Below, piece by piece: positions 24,181-35,709 of a stretch of DNA of 64,000 nucleotides; within the stretch, counting starts at the first letter, position 1; each line of letters starts with the position of its first letter. The position numbers were made by a program, and so were the translations under genes. Under the pieces are notes generated by a model. The model did no database searches, was not told the origin of the DNA, and saw only the letters and a program-made list of their open reading frames with translations. The stretch is from Hyaloperonospora brassicae. Taxonomy: Eukaryota > Oomycota > Peronosporomycetes > Peronosporales > Peronosporaceae. The stretch is from the NCBI GenBank assembly GCA_947650285.1, contig CANTFL010000389.1:1-64000 (forward strand). Direction: 5' to 3'.

Positions 24181-26640
24181 AGCTAGACCTATCTGGAGGA
24201 GACGAGGCACGTACATTGATCAAGTGTGGCCCTGGCGCCAAGCGCGAGTAAGATAAATGAGTGTACAAGACGAAGCGGCGTGGAGGAGGCGTTGAGAAGT
24301 CAAAGACGTGCACCATCGCGTGCTGACACGAGCACATGCTTAGGATCGATGTTGTACACACGTTTGCTGCGGTATCGGAAACCGGAACAAGCAAAGCGAT
24401 CCTCGTGCTGTTGGTAGCGGGACATGCTAAGACCTGCGTCAACGCTCTGACTAGGGAGGAGCAAGACATCTTGCTTTTTACGCCCCCGTTGGCATGAAGG
24501 TGTCAGCGGATCAGCTGCGAAGGATAGGCGGGTCAAGCGCGGAGCAGCTTGCATTGCGACTCGATGAGAAGCTTGCGTAGACGCGAACAAGCTGGTCGCT
24601 TTTATCACCACCTGCTCAGAACGGCTCTGCTTAACATGGGATGCGATCAATGTATTACAAACGCGTGCATGTGTTTGACAACGTGGACTCAGACAGACTC
24701 CTGTAGCTGGGACTTCCGTCGACAATTTGCTAGTGAGTGAGGTCAGTCCGAATCGCGCCACAGCGTTCTTGCTGACATGTAGGCGTGCAAGAGCCGAAGG
24801 GTCGAGGAGAGAAAGACGTACCTTTCGGCGTACAAGTCGAGCTAGACGAAGCAAGCTACGCCCTGCACGACCTCGACTACAGAGTCACAGCGTGTCGCTG
24901 CTACTACAGGAGAGGAGGCGTTCGATGTTAAGGAGGCGTTTGATGTACAGGACCTCTTCCGTGGCTATAATTGATCCTGCAGAATATGTACAACAGGTAA
25001 CAATTTGAATCGAGGGTTAGATCGACCAGTGCGGGGCAAGCGGACACGAAGGTGCAGCAATTTTGCCTCATATCGCCGCTGAGAGTATCGTCAAGCCGAC
25101 ATTCGCAACTTTTGTACACCAATGTACGCTAGCTGAATCGTGGAGAAGACGCCGCCAGCTCTATGGGCGCTTACTTGTCAAGGTGGGACTAAAGTGAATG
25201 TAGGTGTCGGTGAGTTGACTCTCTCCTGAGTCAGAAGGAAGCATAAGGATCTCGTGTGGTGCTGTCTGACTGGGCAAACCCTGGAAGCATTCGCGTGCTG
25301 GATTGCGCACGCATGGCGTCGACAAGGCACCAACACGAAGTAGAATCGTCCGCTAGCGTTGACACTGCAGTGCGTCGTTGAGCGATTCAAATACCATTTG
25401 ACTCGGCAATATTCTCGGGAAATGAGCGCGTCCGTCCTTCGACAGTTGCAGTTATCCCGGCTACTCACTGCTCCTCCGGACACAATGTGCAAACAAAGGT
25501 CGCTGGTGTCCTGCTGTATCTTTATCCTCCTTTCCTTCTCTTCGTAGTCGTCATCAAATGGCATGTGTCATGTTACCATCTACGGTGCTTGGTCGGAGCT
25601 GGTCAAAGATTAATCAAGAGGGCGGGCCATCCTCTACTTGTATTTTACGTGCACTAGCCGACAAACCATAGTATATATGGCAAAAGCATTTTATAGGCAC
25701 CCGATCATGCTGCAAGGAGTTAGCTGAACTATCTACTGCCATAGCATTACACTGCCCATTTCAGATAATAACTTACAATTTAGCAGTCACAGAACGAGAT
25801 TAGTAGATGCCTCATCCAGCAGTTATCTACCTGAGGTGATGATAGCTTTACAAACGACAACTTGTCGGACGGACTTTGCAGTTCACTGGAAGAAAGTTTA
25901 GTAGGCCCACGGTTTATAGTAAAAGAGCTTACGGAAGTGGCATATACAACACTGCCTCCACGTCGATGCAAGTCCGTACAGACTAATCAAATGCCGGCAT
26001 TGACTCAATCATTCAGCCTATGCGGTCGTACGACCCGTGATTGTGTCCCGATCCAAACCACTAGTCCCTTTGACACAAGCGTTTGTGTTTTGCCTCGTGG
26101 TCAGCAAATTCACACAGCTCTATCGAACCCTCTAAAAAGATCACAGTACCACTTGCGCTTCGTGCACGATTGGTGCACACATGATGTTTCGGGTATGAGT
26201 TTCCAACACGGCCATGTTTACTTGCTCTGGTACAATACACCTCGTTCTTGAGTTGCGTTCTTGTCTCTTTCTTCGTCCACAAGTTGTCACTACAGCATGA
26301 AAACGATCTTAGCCGACCACGAAGGGTCGTCCGTATACGACCATCAATGTAGACAGTGCGTATGCTGGCATTGGCGACCGAACGTGATGCCGTTGCAACC
26401 TTGCTGGACAACTATCAGCCACCATTTGGCTCGCCATCTTGTTCAGTACAACGTGTAGAGATGCAACAACGCGTAGAGCTCTTGCACACCCGCAGATTCG
26501 ACCATCTGACTATCGTTGCTGCGACATCGGGGCACAACGACAGCAGAATAGCTCCGCCCCATGGTAACGACCACAGTGCGTCCTCGCGCAGTACAGCAAG
26601 ACACGGCGGATCGAGGTCCATACATATCTCGTCGATTCAC
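24181..26640. pseudogene. GC-richer, frame-broken coding-like DNA of unknown origin
   Basis: From about 24.2 kb the base composition shifts and peptide fragments with normal protein character appear on the plus strand in changing frames. Examples are HTFAAVSETGTSKAILVLL through LTREEQDILLF (about 24355-24497), then ADQLRRIGGSSAEQLALRLD in another frame (about 24512-24571), and VVERFKYHLTRQYSREMSAS near 25380. Stops and frame changes separate them, and I see no splice signals that would join them well. Long frames on the minus strand (to 184 codons) have no domain content. I do not recognise the family. An eroded gene or effector-like pseudogene is the simplest reading. Confidence 0.35.
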
Positions 26641-26658
26641 AACTAAAATTGTTCTTGT

Positions 26659-29384
26659 CTATGTGACAGGTCCAATGAATCCTGCTTGCCGCAAAAAGCC
26701 AGCCAGCGCCTGTTTTTCTGCGTCTTGAAAGTTCTTGTTGTGGCCGCAATGCAGGGGTAAGAGGCAACCCAACCTGGCATCTTCCGTGTTGATCAACAAC
26801 GGTATGATCGTCTTTCTCTGCTCTGCAGCGGCCCTTGTATCAGTTTTCTTGTCATTTTGCACCGCCTCGCTTTCTACACCACGTTCCTCACTTGTCGATG
26901 TATCCAAGTGACGCCACCTTCGCTGCAACGCGTCATTGAGGTACTCGACCATAAGCATCACAAAACCAATGTCGTAGTCATACTTGAGAGACGGATGCTG
27001 CTCCGCAAGATGTTGCAGCACGGCGTGTACCTCGGCAATCGTGATTGGCACAATCAGGATTCCATTTCGTTCAAAAGGCTCCAACGTACGCTCTTTTCTG
27101 CGTTCAGGAGCCACGTGACCGCCCCATGTCAGAAGCGAAGCGGTCCAGGCACGGATCTTGTCGTGTCCACCGTTCTCTGCAGCCTGGAGAAGAACCTGAC
27201 CACAGTATCCGTCCAAACGAGCGAGCTGCATCCAAATAACCGGCAGAAGCTCGCCCGGGAAGCCGGCAGTCGACGCAACTGGGACAGGTGCTTCAACTTC
27301 GTCTGCAGGAAGCATTGGCTGCGTCTCGGAGATCGCGGCATGTTCTTCAGACTTTGCAGCTTCAGCATCGTCCACGACAATCGCTACATCACTGAAGCCA
27401 ACCACAGCATCAGACGTGTTGCCAGACGTTTCTGATTCTTCGAGCGCATCACTTCTATGCCCTCCAGCTTGTTCATTACCGCGACCGGTAGCACATTCTA
27501 GCGCACGTCCGCCCACAGATAAGACAGCTTCGCTAAAGCGAATCACCATGCTGTCGGTCAACGGCTGTCCCATCAGCGGACGACTCGCAGCTTCACTCAC
27601 AGGGCGGGAACTGCGGAGACTACACATACCAATTTTGCTCATGATGTTCGCAGGCGGCACCGGCGAAGTGAGCGATCCGCCAGGTATGGGCTGGCGAGGC
27701 AAATCAAACGTCTTGTCGTTCAGCTCAAGGCGCAGCGCAACGCCAGACTTGAGCGAAGCTCCATCCAGTATAATCTCATCTGACGGATCTGAACATAACA
27801 GTTTCGCACAGGTTGCGTCCAAGTACTTCTGCACATTGTCCGTGTCCCAGCGCATGACCCAGTCGACCAGAGTTCCAGCCCACCTTGCAATCATACGCTG
27901 AGCAAGCGCCGGCACGGTGGCAAAGGTGCGGTCAGCGATGAGCACGTTCACGTGAGGTGACATGGATGCCACATACGTGGCGACAAGGCCACCAAGCGAC
28001 TCACCGTGGACTGCAATTTGTCCAAACCCACGCTCCGTTTTTAGGTAACTGACAATGGCCAGTCCGTCAAAGTTATGCATCGCAGGAGACGGCGAACCCT
28101 TGCAGCGCCCGTACCCGCGGTAGTTGTACACGAGAACATGGCAGTCTAAGTGCGCAGTGTAGAACCTGATCCAGTCCATATGTAAGTGGTGGAACTCGTA
28201 CAAACCGCCGTTTGGGTTGCATAGCATGACAACAGGGCGGGCAACAGCATCACGACCCCTTGATGCGGGCGGCATCAACATTGCATCGATCTGATGACCT
28301 TGGTGACCTGGAATCCACATCTGCTCTGCTTTCTATGAGTGTGCAAACGACCACAGCAGCAAGCCCAGTTAGCACCAATGACGACAAGCAAGATCAGCAA
28401 CTCCCACTCAAAACGTACGAAGCGCACGATCATATCAGCACGAAGCAGTTCGAGCGTAGCAATACAGTCGACCTCTGGAGATGATCCACGGCACAGCTCT
28501 CTTGCTATCCAAGCCACATTTCTGCTGGCAGCTGGCGCATCTGTCTTTAGCCTACCGATCAGCGTTATCGCCGTCTGTAGTCGTCGTACTGCCGTCGCAA
28601 ACGCCACTAGTGGGTTGACAGCTTCGGCACATGTGGACTGTACAGCTGTTTCTACTACCTGTGATGCTAAGTCGATGATCGTTGACTGTTGCCGCACAGT
28701 GTTGGGGACGTCTCCAAACAGCTTGCTCGGGGATTTCTCCAAAGCCTCCACCGACAGTGACTCAGCCACTTTCTGCTCGGTGAACATCTTACACCTCTGC
28801 AGCTCAAACGTCTTTTCCGATGCTGAGCACAGCTTTGAACAGGGCTCGGACAGCCTCTGCGAGTTCAGCGTAACAATATCCTGTAGAGCGCTCAGCAAGG
28901 TTTCCCCATTCAAACCCAGCTGTCCATCGCGTTCCACGATCTCCAGCGACTCCATCACTGGCAATGCCATCGTTTCCAAAGCAAACGTAAAGCTCTGATG
29001 GACCTGCAAAAAGCGCAGTCTTGTTGGTCTATTGCTGCTGAGAGGGTCCAGCACTGCCACGAGCTCCAACGCTGCCTCAGTGAAAACCTGAAGACGTTGT
29101 TTGGTCAGCCGAGCGAAAGTCGCTTCGCCTTCTCGAATCACGAGCTTCAGTTGGCCAGGGTAAGTCATCAGCAATGCTACTCGTCGAACGGCAAGTACCG
29201 TGCCTAGCAGCAGTGCCACGAGCAGACCAGGGAGAGTCAACAAGTGCGCCAAGAAGCGTATCAGCCCTCCAAGAGTCACAAAGACAGTGTTCATAGCAAC
29301 AAATGCCAGTAGCACTGGCACGGGATTCTGCATGACACACACCAACATCGACAAGGAGTTGTGGTCCCGTGTAGTGAGCATCAA
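26659..29384 (-). CDS. Lipase-like alpha/beta hydrolase with N-terminal membrane segment (two or three exons)
   Basis: Likely a membrane-anchored serine hydrolase; the substrate is unknown. Exon A (29384-28419) begins with hydrophobic segments (residues about 20-70: LLAFVAMNTVFVTLGGLI, LPGLLVALLLGTVLAV), followed by a helical region. Exon B (28320-26659) carries the alpha/beta hydrolase fold. The 98-bp intron 28418-28321 has donor GTACGTTT, branch-like GCTAAC and acceptor AGCAG, and its phase joins the two frames exactly (875 aa). Seen in exon B: NYRGYGRCKGS (strand/turn before the elbow), GESLGG with nucleophile Ser about 430, DPSDEII with the probable acid, and the C-terminal HCGHNKNF with the base. 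An acidic insertion of about 200 residues separates acid and base. A possible earlier exon (29725-29570, acidic, ending EERKEQ at a consensus GTACGTGC donor) could splice to CAG at 29328, so the start is uncertain. Family known; exact role inferred. Confidence 0.8.
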
Positions 29385-29725
29385 TTATGACAGGTCATCT
29401 CCGTGAAAAAATTGGCAGTGTGTTTTACCATGACAACAAGTCGCCAGGGCTGCCATATTTGATATGCCAACGACAGTGCTGGCTGCAGTTATCATCACAT
29501 GCACGAAAACACTTCTGTTAGCACACAACACCGTGTGACAGGCACCTGGAACAGCGTCGGAGCACGTACCTGTTCCTTCCGTTCCTCTGTATCATCGTCA
29601 GGCCCTATCGTCTCGTCTTCGTGCGCGTTGCCGCACTGACAGTCCTGCGGCGTGAGCATCGACACGTCAGCGTCGGGCGGAGTGGCGCGAGAAGGATCAG
29701 TATGCGTTTCTGCAGGTGGAGTCAT

Positions 29726-30089
29726 ACCGAAAGCACAAGCGAAGCGACTTGGCGCTGCATCGAATACCGGTACATTTGTGTCGTCAAGTTGGTTTTTGAC
29801 CGAGAGGTGTAGCCATGCGGTTCGACCAATCCAGGCTTACTTTCGACCGAAAGGGACACTCGAGCGTCGTTGGAAAAACGCTTCACATTTCGATGACCGA
29901 CAAGTGCTCGTTGTTTAAATTAGTGACCTTGTTGCAAGGAAGGAATGGATCGTATTTGCCAGAAGTAGGCTTTCGTACTACACAAATGGTGACTAGAGCT
30001 ATCACACACATGTGAGCATTGACCCGTCATTCGTCTGCCATTGACGAACGTTATACCTTTGCCACCTGCTTGTGATTCTTGGTACATTT
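29726..30089. other. Intergenic spacer
   Basis: Lies between the hydrolase 5' end and the 3' end of the HPS5 homologue, both on the minus strand. It should hold the hydrolase promoter. No gene is seen. Confidence 0.5.
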
Positions 30090-33000
30090 TCAACACCAGA
30101 TCAGAGTCTCCAAGTTTGCTTCCAAGCAAGTTGGACACGATCTGTCATCCAAACAAAGGTCGTGGAAAGCGTGTCCACATGGCAGCAATACCACGTCCAA
30201 GTTGCGGTTGTCTGTACCGAACAACAACGAGACGCAATGATCTTAGCCAGAACAACAAACAGCAACAGCAAACAACATCCACTCCAGCACGTACCATCTT
30301 GGACAAGCACCACTGGAAGCTCACAAGCTGCGCACGTGGAATCATGCAGTTGCACTTCACCTCCCCAGTCGCTATTCCGGTACTCGAAAGACCGACAAGC
30401 CATCGGCGCCGTACCTGATGCAGCAAGGCGCTTCTCACCAAGACGGTCGCTCGTCAGCGTACGCAGCAGCCTGTCGTTGTCGAATCCTACATCTTCAACC
30501 TGTCTCGATCGATGACTTGTCCTCTCATCACTATACTGCTTGCACTTGCTTTCCCACATCTCATACTGCTCTCGATCTAACGCTGGAACAAGCGCATCCA
30601 TCTCAAGCTGCAGAACAGCAGCAAGCTGGGGCGCAAAAGACACTGAACTCGTGGCTGACACGTCTTCCTTATACGACGCCCACACGTTTGAGTCCACAAT
30701 CTCCAGCATTTGCACGATTTCGTGCTTCTGGCGCTCGGTGAGCACATGTGTCTCAACAATGGTACAATACGTTTGCAGTGGTATGGCAGTAAACACCAAA
30801 GGAAATTGGCCAAGGAGGCGCATGCCATAGTCAAGATTTACACAGTTCAACAGTGCGTGAACGGTCGCAGAGCACAACGGCTCGTTGCGATTCTCACTGG
30901 ACACGGACGCTTGAATCTGGTGTAAAATCTCGCACAGACATCTCTCGGACTGGTGTGGCAGTACTGCCACCCTAGCAAACAGTTCGTCGAACGCGAGCAG
31001 TTCCTCGCTCTTCGTAAGCAATGCCACTAGCTCAGACAGCTCAGCAAATCCTCGGTCAAACGCCGTCACATCGTGCAACGACAACATCGTCAACTCCAGG
31101 AGAGGAAGAAGCGCATTGTGTTCCGTGAACATGCTCCAGCACTTTGTGTGGTCGTAAACATACCGACTAGGTTGGCGGACAAGCGCCGCAATCCACTCAA
31201 GGCGGCCATGCCTTTCCTTGTGATCAAACAGGTCTCCCACCACGGCGCTGCCTGCGAAGCATAAGTCCAAACAGCGACTTACCACTTGTGCATCTTTGCC
31301 AGCTTCGTCGCCTTTTTTCTCAAGAAGCCGTACAAGATACCGAAGGTACCTGGATGTCTGGGCTACAGCGTTTGGTAGCATCATGTCATGCACACCATCT
31401 AGCTCTCCAACAAGTGCTTCCCAGTCGAGTTCAGTCCCAAACAGAGCTCGCTCGATGTTCCACGGATACAACACGGGGTACTCGCATACGCATATGTCAA
31501 TTGTGTCTTGCGGACACTTCTTCAATAACAGGTCGAGTAGGTGGAGTAGCAGGCACAACGAGTCGTGCTCTTTTAGTGCCGCAATAGCCTTGTCAGCCTC
31601 CTCCTCTGAGATCCATTCCACAATCTCGTTACAAATGTCTGCCATGTCAGCGCTCGATACGACGTCGTCCAGCACAGTTGTCAGTGCCCCAGTGAATCGA
31701 CGTAGATTGCAGACTTCAGCGGCTAGCTCCGGATTAATGTACACGCCGTACTTGCTAACAAAGGCCTCAGCTTCAGCTGCTGTGGCTAAGTAAGTCGGAA
31801 AGTCCTCTGCACCGTCGTCCCAATTGTAGCGCGGTTCCAGTACGAAAGCAATACCCATCTCACTTTCGTACAATCGATACACCTTGCCATGAGCTTCAGC
31901 TTTCGGGTTCACAGGATGGAGATGCAACTTCGATCCTGCGGCCCAGGCAGCAAAATATACCGATACTAACGCTCGCACCAAGTTCCAGTCTCCTCTTGTG
32001 AGCGGTAAGCCATCTCCGTCTACGAGCGCCTCGCCGCGGGCAAATCCACCCGATACCACCGCATTGGGGCGCATGCTATTATCTTCCATACAATCGTCGG
32101 CGTCATCATGTTGTGCAGTGGGGTCAAAGCAGTTCAACCACGCTTTTATTGTCGTCCGTACGAGAGCCATGTCACCCTGCAGCAAGTACGAACTCGTAAG
32201 GCAGGCGCACACTCGTGTGATCCCAGACGCCGGCCACAATCTTCGCGCGAGATGCTTTGTTTTTTCGGCTGTAGCAGAAGCCGCGTGGAGCTCTGATGTC
32301 AGTTCGCTCATATCGCGTCGAATGGTGGGTTCCAACTCTGACGATGCAGCGATCCGGCCACTAACTATACATCTGAACATGACCTCACAGCTCGGTGCTG
32401 CTCCAAAGTGTTTCTGAATCGCGCGCTGAGTGGCACGTACTTCGTCGGTAGACATCGATGCTCGTTGCACAAGGACCTGACGCGGTTTATCGATCGGGGT
32501 GCAGGTTTCGTCTGACGATGCTGCTACGACTGGCATTTGCGTGAGTGAACGCTCGACCGACTCCAATCCTTCTTTGCGCGGTAAAATCTTTTGTTCATCT
32601 TCTGCGTTATGTGTTTGCCTCCCCGCCTGCCCATCTGCTCCAACGAGCACGCACTCATCCACAGAGTCTCCATCTACTGCATTCTTTGGGAGGTTCAGTT
32701 GCTCACTAATCGGTAAGTTCGATGTATATTTGAGGTCCGAATCCCAAATATCCATCGCGATCGCTTCCAAAAGAACTTCGGTATCCACATTACTTTCATC
32801 CGCTTCTCCGATCGTAGACATAGCGATTCGCAACACGGAACATTCGTTTGCGTCAGCATCTAGTTTGTAGCGATGAGAGTGTCTTGGCTGAAGCAGGCGT
32901 GGGTCCGGGTCGATTACCAGCTCTTCATCACCAAAGTCGGGGAAAGCACTGAAAAGGCCCGACGCATCCGAGCGGCCGAATGGAGCTGTGATCCCAGATC

Positions 33001-35383
33001 CATCCATTAGGTGCGTGAGCATGCTACTACCTGGGATGAACGTCGAAAACGCCTTCACTGCTGCCGTCGACCCAACTCTTATTGTCGGCAAAAGATTCAT
33101 GTTCATAGTACCTTCCTCACTTCGCAATTGCTCGGATCGCTTGACGTCCTCCATAATTTCTCCGATGTAGTTTTCACGAAGATCATCATCAAGTACAGCG
33201 TTTGCCGGTGGCAGTTCTGGAATATTCATCAGTCTAGCCTCCAAAACGGAACCATCGGGTGTACAAACACCCTTAGAGTACGACTGGGTAGACGGAGCAA
33301 GTACATCGAAGTACTCAATCGGCTTGTGCAAAGTGCTGCTCGTGGCCAACGTCACTTCCGTGTCCTGTGACTCATCCTGGTCGGCAAATAGACCAGACGA
33401 AGAGGCACTAGTCACTGCTATTGCTTGCTGCGGGCGCTGCTTGTAGATAACTTGCAAAGGCTCCAGATCCAGCTCATTCGTTGTTGGTAGAATACCTTGC
33501 ACAGCCATCCTATACTCCTCTTCAAGCGCTTTTGTCTGCTCCATGAGCATCTTCAGGGCCTTTGTCAACTCTTCATGCTCCCCGGATCCGGTGTCAATTC
33601 TCTCAAGGTAAGCCAGCCACTGAGTATGCAGGGAATTCACGACGGCAGCGTCGTTGAAGTTGAACTCGACTGCAAGCTAAATCCCACAAGCATAGACTTT
33701 AGACCGCAACCAAACTTACTTATCGATATGACGCTCACCTCGACAGCCTTCTTGATATCGCCCGAGCCGTAAATCTGCAGAAACTGGTCAGCTGAACAGG
33801 ACTGGATCAACGACACTTTCGGGACGTCGCCGTGAAGCACTACCAGCGTGGTCTCGTTTACGACCTGATCCGGACGTACACGGGGTCAGCACACGTGTAC
33901 GCTTGCTTCACAGGAGAACCAACTTAGCAGTCTCGTACCCTCAAGTCGTGGATGGTACCTAGATCCAAGTGCCACTCGACGATTTCTACGCTGAGAGGGT
34001 CGAGAAAGAACAACACTCGTGATCCAATATTCCAACTCACTAGCAACGTGGTCGCATCTTTGACGTCTTGCGGTGCGTAAGAAGGGTCTTGCAAAAACTG
34101 GAAGCGACCAAGCTTATTGATGGACAAATCTCGCGGTTGGATATCTGACAACGACATTAGCAGTATGAGAAGAGAAACAAAACATCCACCGTTCATCAAA
34201 ATTCAAAACAACGTCGATCGCGCTTCACCATAACGACCTACCTTCTTCCATAGCACACTTCGGGCTTTGCAAGAATTGCGTAGGGCTCTTCGTCAGCGAA
34301 AACTTCAACGTCGATGACACCGTACCGGACAGCGGGTCTGCAACCCACACGCGTCGTCCTGGTCGCGAGGAGAACACTTTGATTTCGCGTTTTTTGGCCG
34401 GATCAATTGACTCCACATTGAGGCTCGTGAAGAAACAAGCACCATATGCGCCTTGTCGGGCCTTTGTGCCAATTTGGACCGCACTTTCGTGCTCAAAAGA
34501 CAGATTCAACAGCAACACACGTAGTTGCGACGACACCATCAGGATATGCGACGACCCGCTTCTTGCCAAGTCTAGCTGTACACGCCACCCAATTTTGCAC
34601 CACTATGAGTAAGCAAGCTTGCAATGATATAACAAAAACAGCAGCAGGAGAAAGAGAGAGCGAAAAAGAGAGAGTCTAGTCACGACTTGAGCTTTGACCA
34701 CATCGCACCTGCACGATCCCCGTCTCTTCTTTCAGCAGCAACTCGGTATCAGTGCTACCAAAGAGTGCTGACATGCCAGCACGCAGCACCGTCTGACACA
34801 CTAGTCCAGCGTTACAGGCCGAAATGAGTCGGGCGCCACGCTTGTCCCATAAGAAGCAGGTGATCGGAAACCCTTTGTGAAAGTCGTGCGAGAACTCGAT
34901 CTTTTCGCCAATTTTGTGGTACTCGGCGAGCTGCAGCGCGTACACGACGCCGCGTTTGGTACCAACAACAAGACGCTTTTGCTGGGGACAGATGCTGAGA
35001 CACGCGACAGCAACGCGGTCGTTGCTCGGTGGCGTAATCATCTTGACCAAGTGGTACTTTGCCAGCGACACGCGACTGTCGAGCTCACTGCGGCCGAGCG
35101 CAGACGTTGCGTACAAGTAGACACTGCCATTGTTAGCACTGACATCGATACGACAATCGCCACATACGTCAGTACCTGAGAGATCCACCAACCACTGACC
35201 AGCCGCACTGTATGGCTGCCACACGCAATCGTAGACGTACCCACAAGCGAGAAAGTTCTCGGACGCGTGCACGCAGGTGAATTGGACTTTGCGGTTCTGT
35301 GTGCGCAGTCCCAAGTCCTTGTAATGCAGCAGCGGCCGACTGCGCACGGCGCTCGTTCCTGCGTCACCTCTGCTCGACGGCAT
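30090..35383 (-). CDS. HPS5: HPS5 homologue (BLOC-2 subunit) with C-terminal RING-H2 finger, seven exons
   Basis: HPS5 is a subunit of BLOC-2, which directs traffic to lysosome-related organelles. Exons by hand on the minus strand: 35383-35241, 35138-34709, 34575-34242, 34144-33939, 33864-33739, 33676-30295, 30211-30090. All introns are GT-AG (62-133 bp) and all phases agree, giving about 1580 aa. The N-terminal beta-propeller matches HPS5 piece by piece: NFLACGANNGSVYLYA, TGIVQLDLARSGSSHI across a splice, YGACFF, and a long helical C-terminal half. Splicing out 30294-30212 restores CAACELPVVL ... LLPCGHAFHDLCLDDRSCPTC, a C-x2-C/C-x-H-x2-H-x2-C/C-x2-C RING-H2, not a usual part of animal HPS5. 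Start 35383 (MPSSRGDAG) was chosen because CCAAT boxes lie just upstream; an in-frame ATG at 35572 would overlap them. VPS8/VPS41-type proteins also end in RINGs, but the propeller matches HPS5 best. Confidence 0.85.
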
Positions 35384-35404
35384 CAATCCGTCGGTCGGTC
35401 GGCT

Positions 35405-35709
35405 CGCGTCTGCGATTGGTTGTTTTCCGTGCCTTGGGATCGTCGACGGCGACGTCTGATTGGCCGAATCGCAGCTCGTGTCGACACGATATTGACCAAT
35501 CCACGACGACCTCGACTCTTGAGACCGACGCAATTCGCACCAGCTCGACGACGACGCACTTGGCCCGAGCACCTCTCGTGACGGATAGAGACGCAGCGAC
35601 TGTCGTCTTAGCAGTCACTGTCGTCACCACCGCGACAAAGAAAACACGCAGCGCTCGAGAACGGTCGAAACGTGCGCCCACATCGCGTCTTTCGCTTGTC
35701 GTGCTGAGC
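35405..35709. promoter_or_regulatory. Bidirectional promoter with three CCAAT boxes (HPS5 / E2 variant)
   Basis: ATTGG at 35415-35419 and 35459-35463 and CCAAT at 35496-35500 are spaced about 40 bp apart between two divergent starts (35383 minus and 35710 plus). CCAAT is the NF-Y site. The same motif and spacing recur in the promoter at 53.4-53.6 kb. Confidence 0.5.

Noticed and set aside
24300..24854. 184-codon minus-strand ORF in the transition zone
   Set aside because: No domain and arginine/serine-rich. The plus strand in the same interval reads more like protein, though broken.
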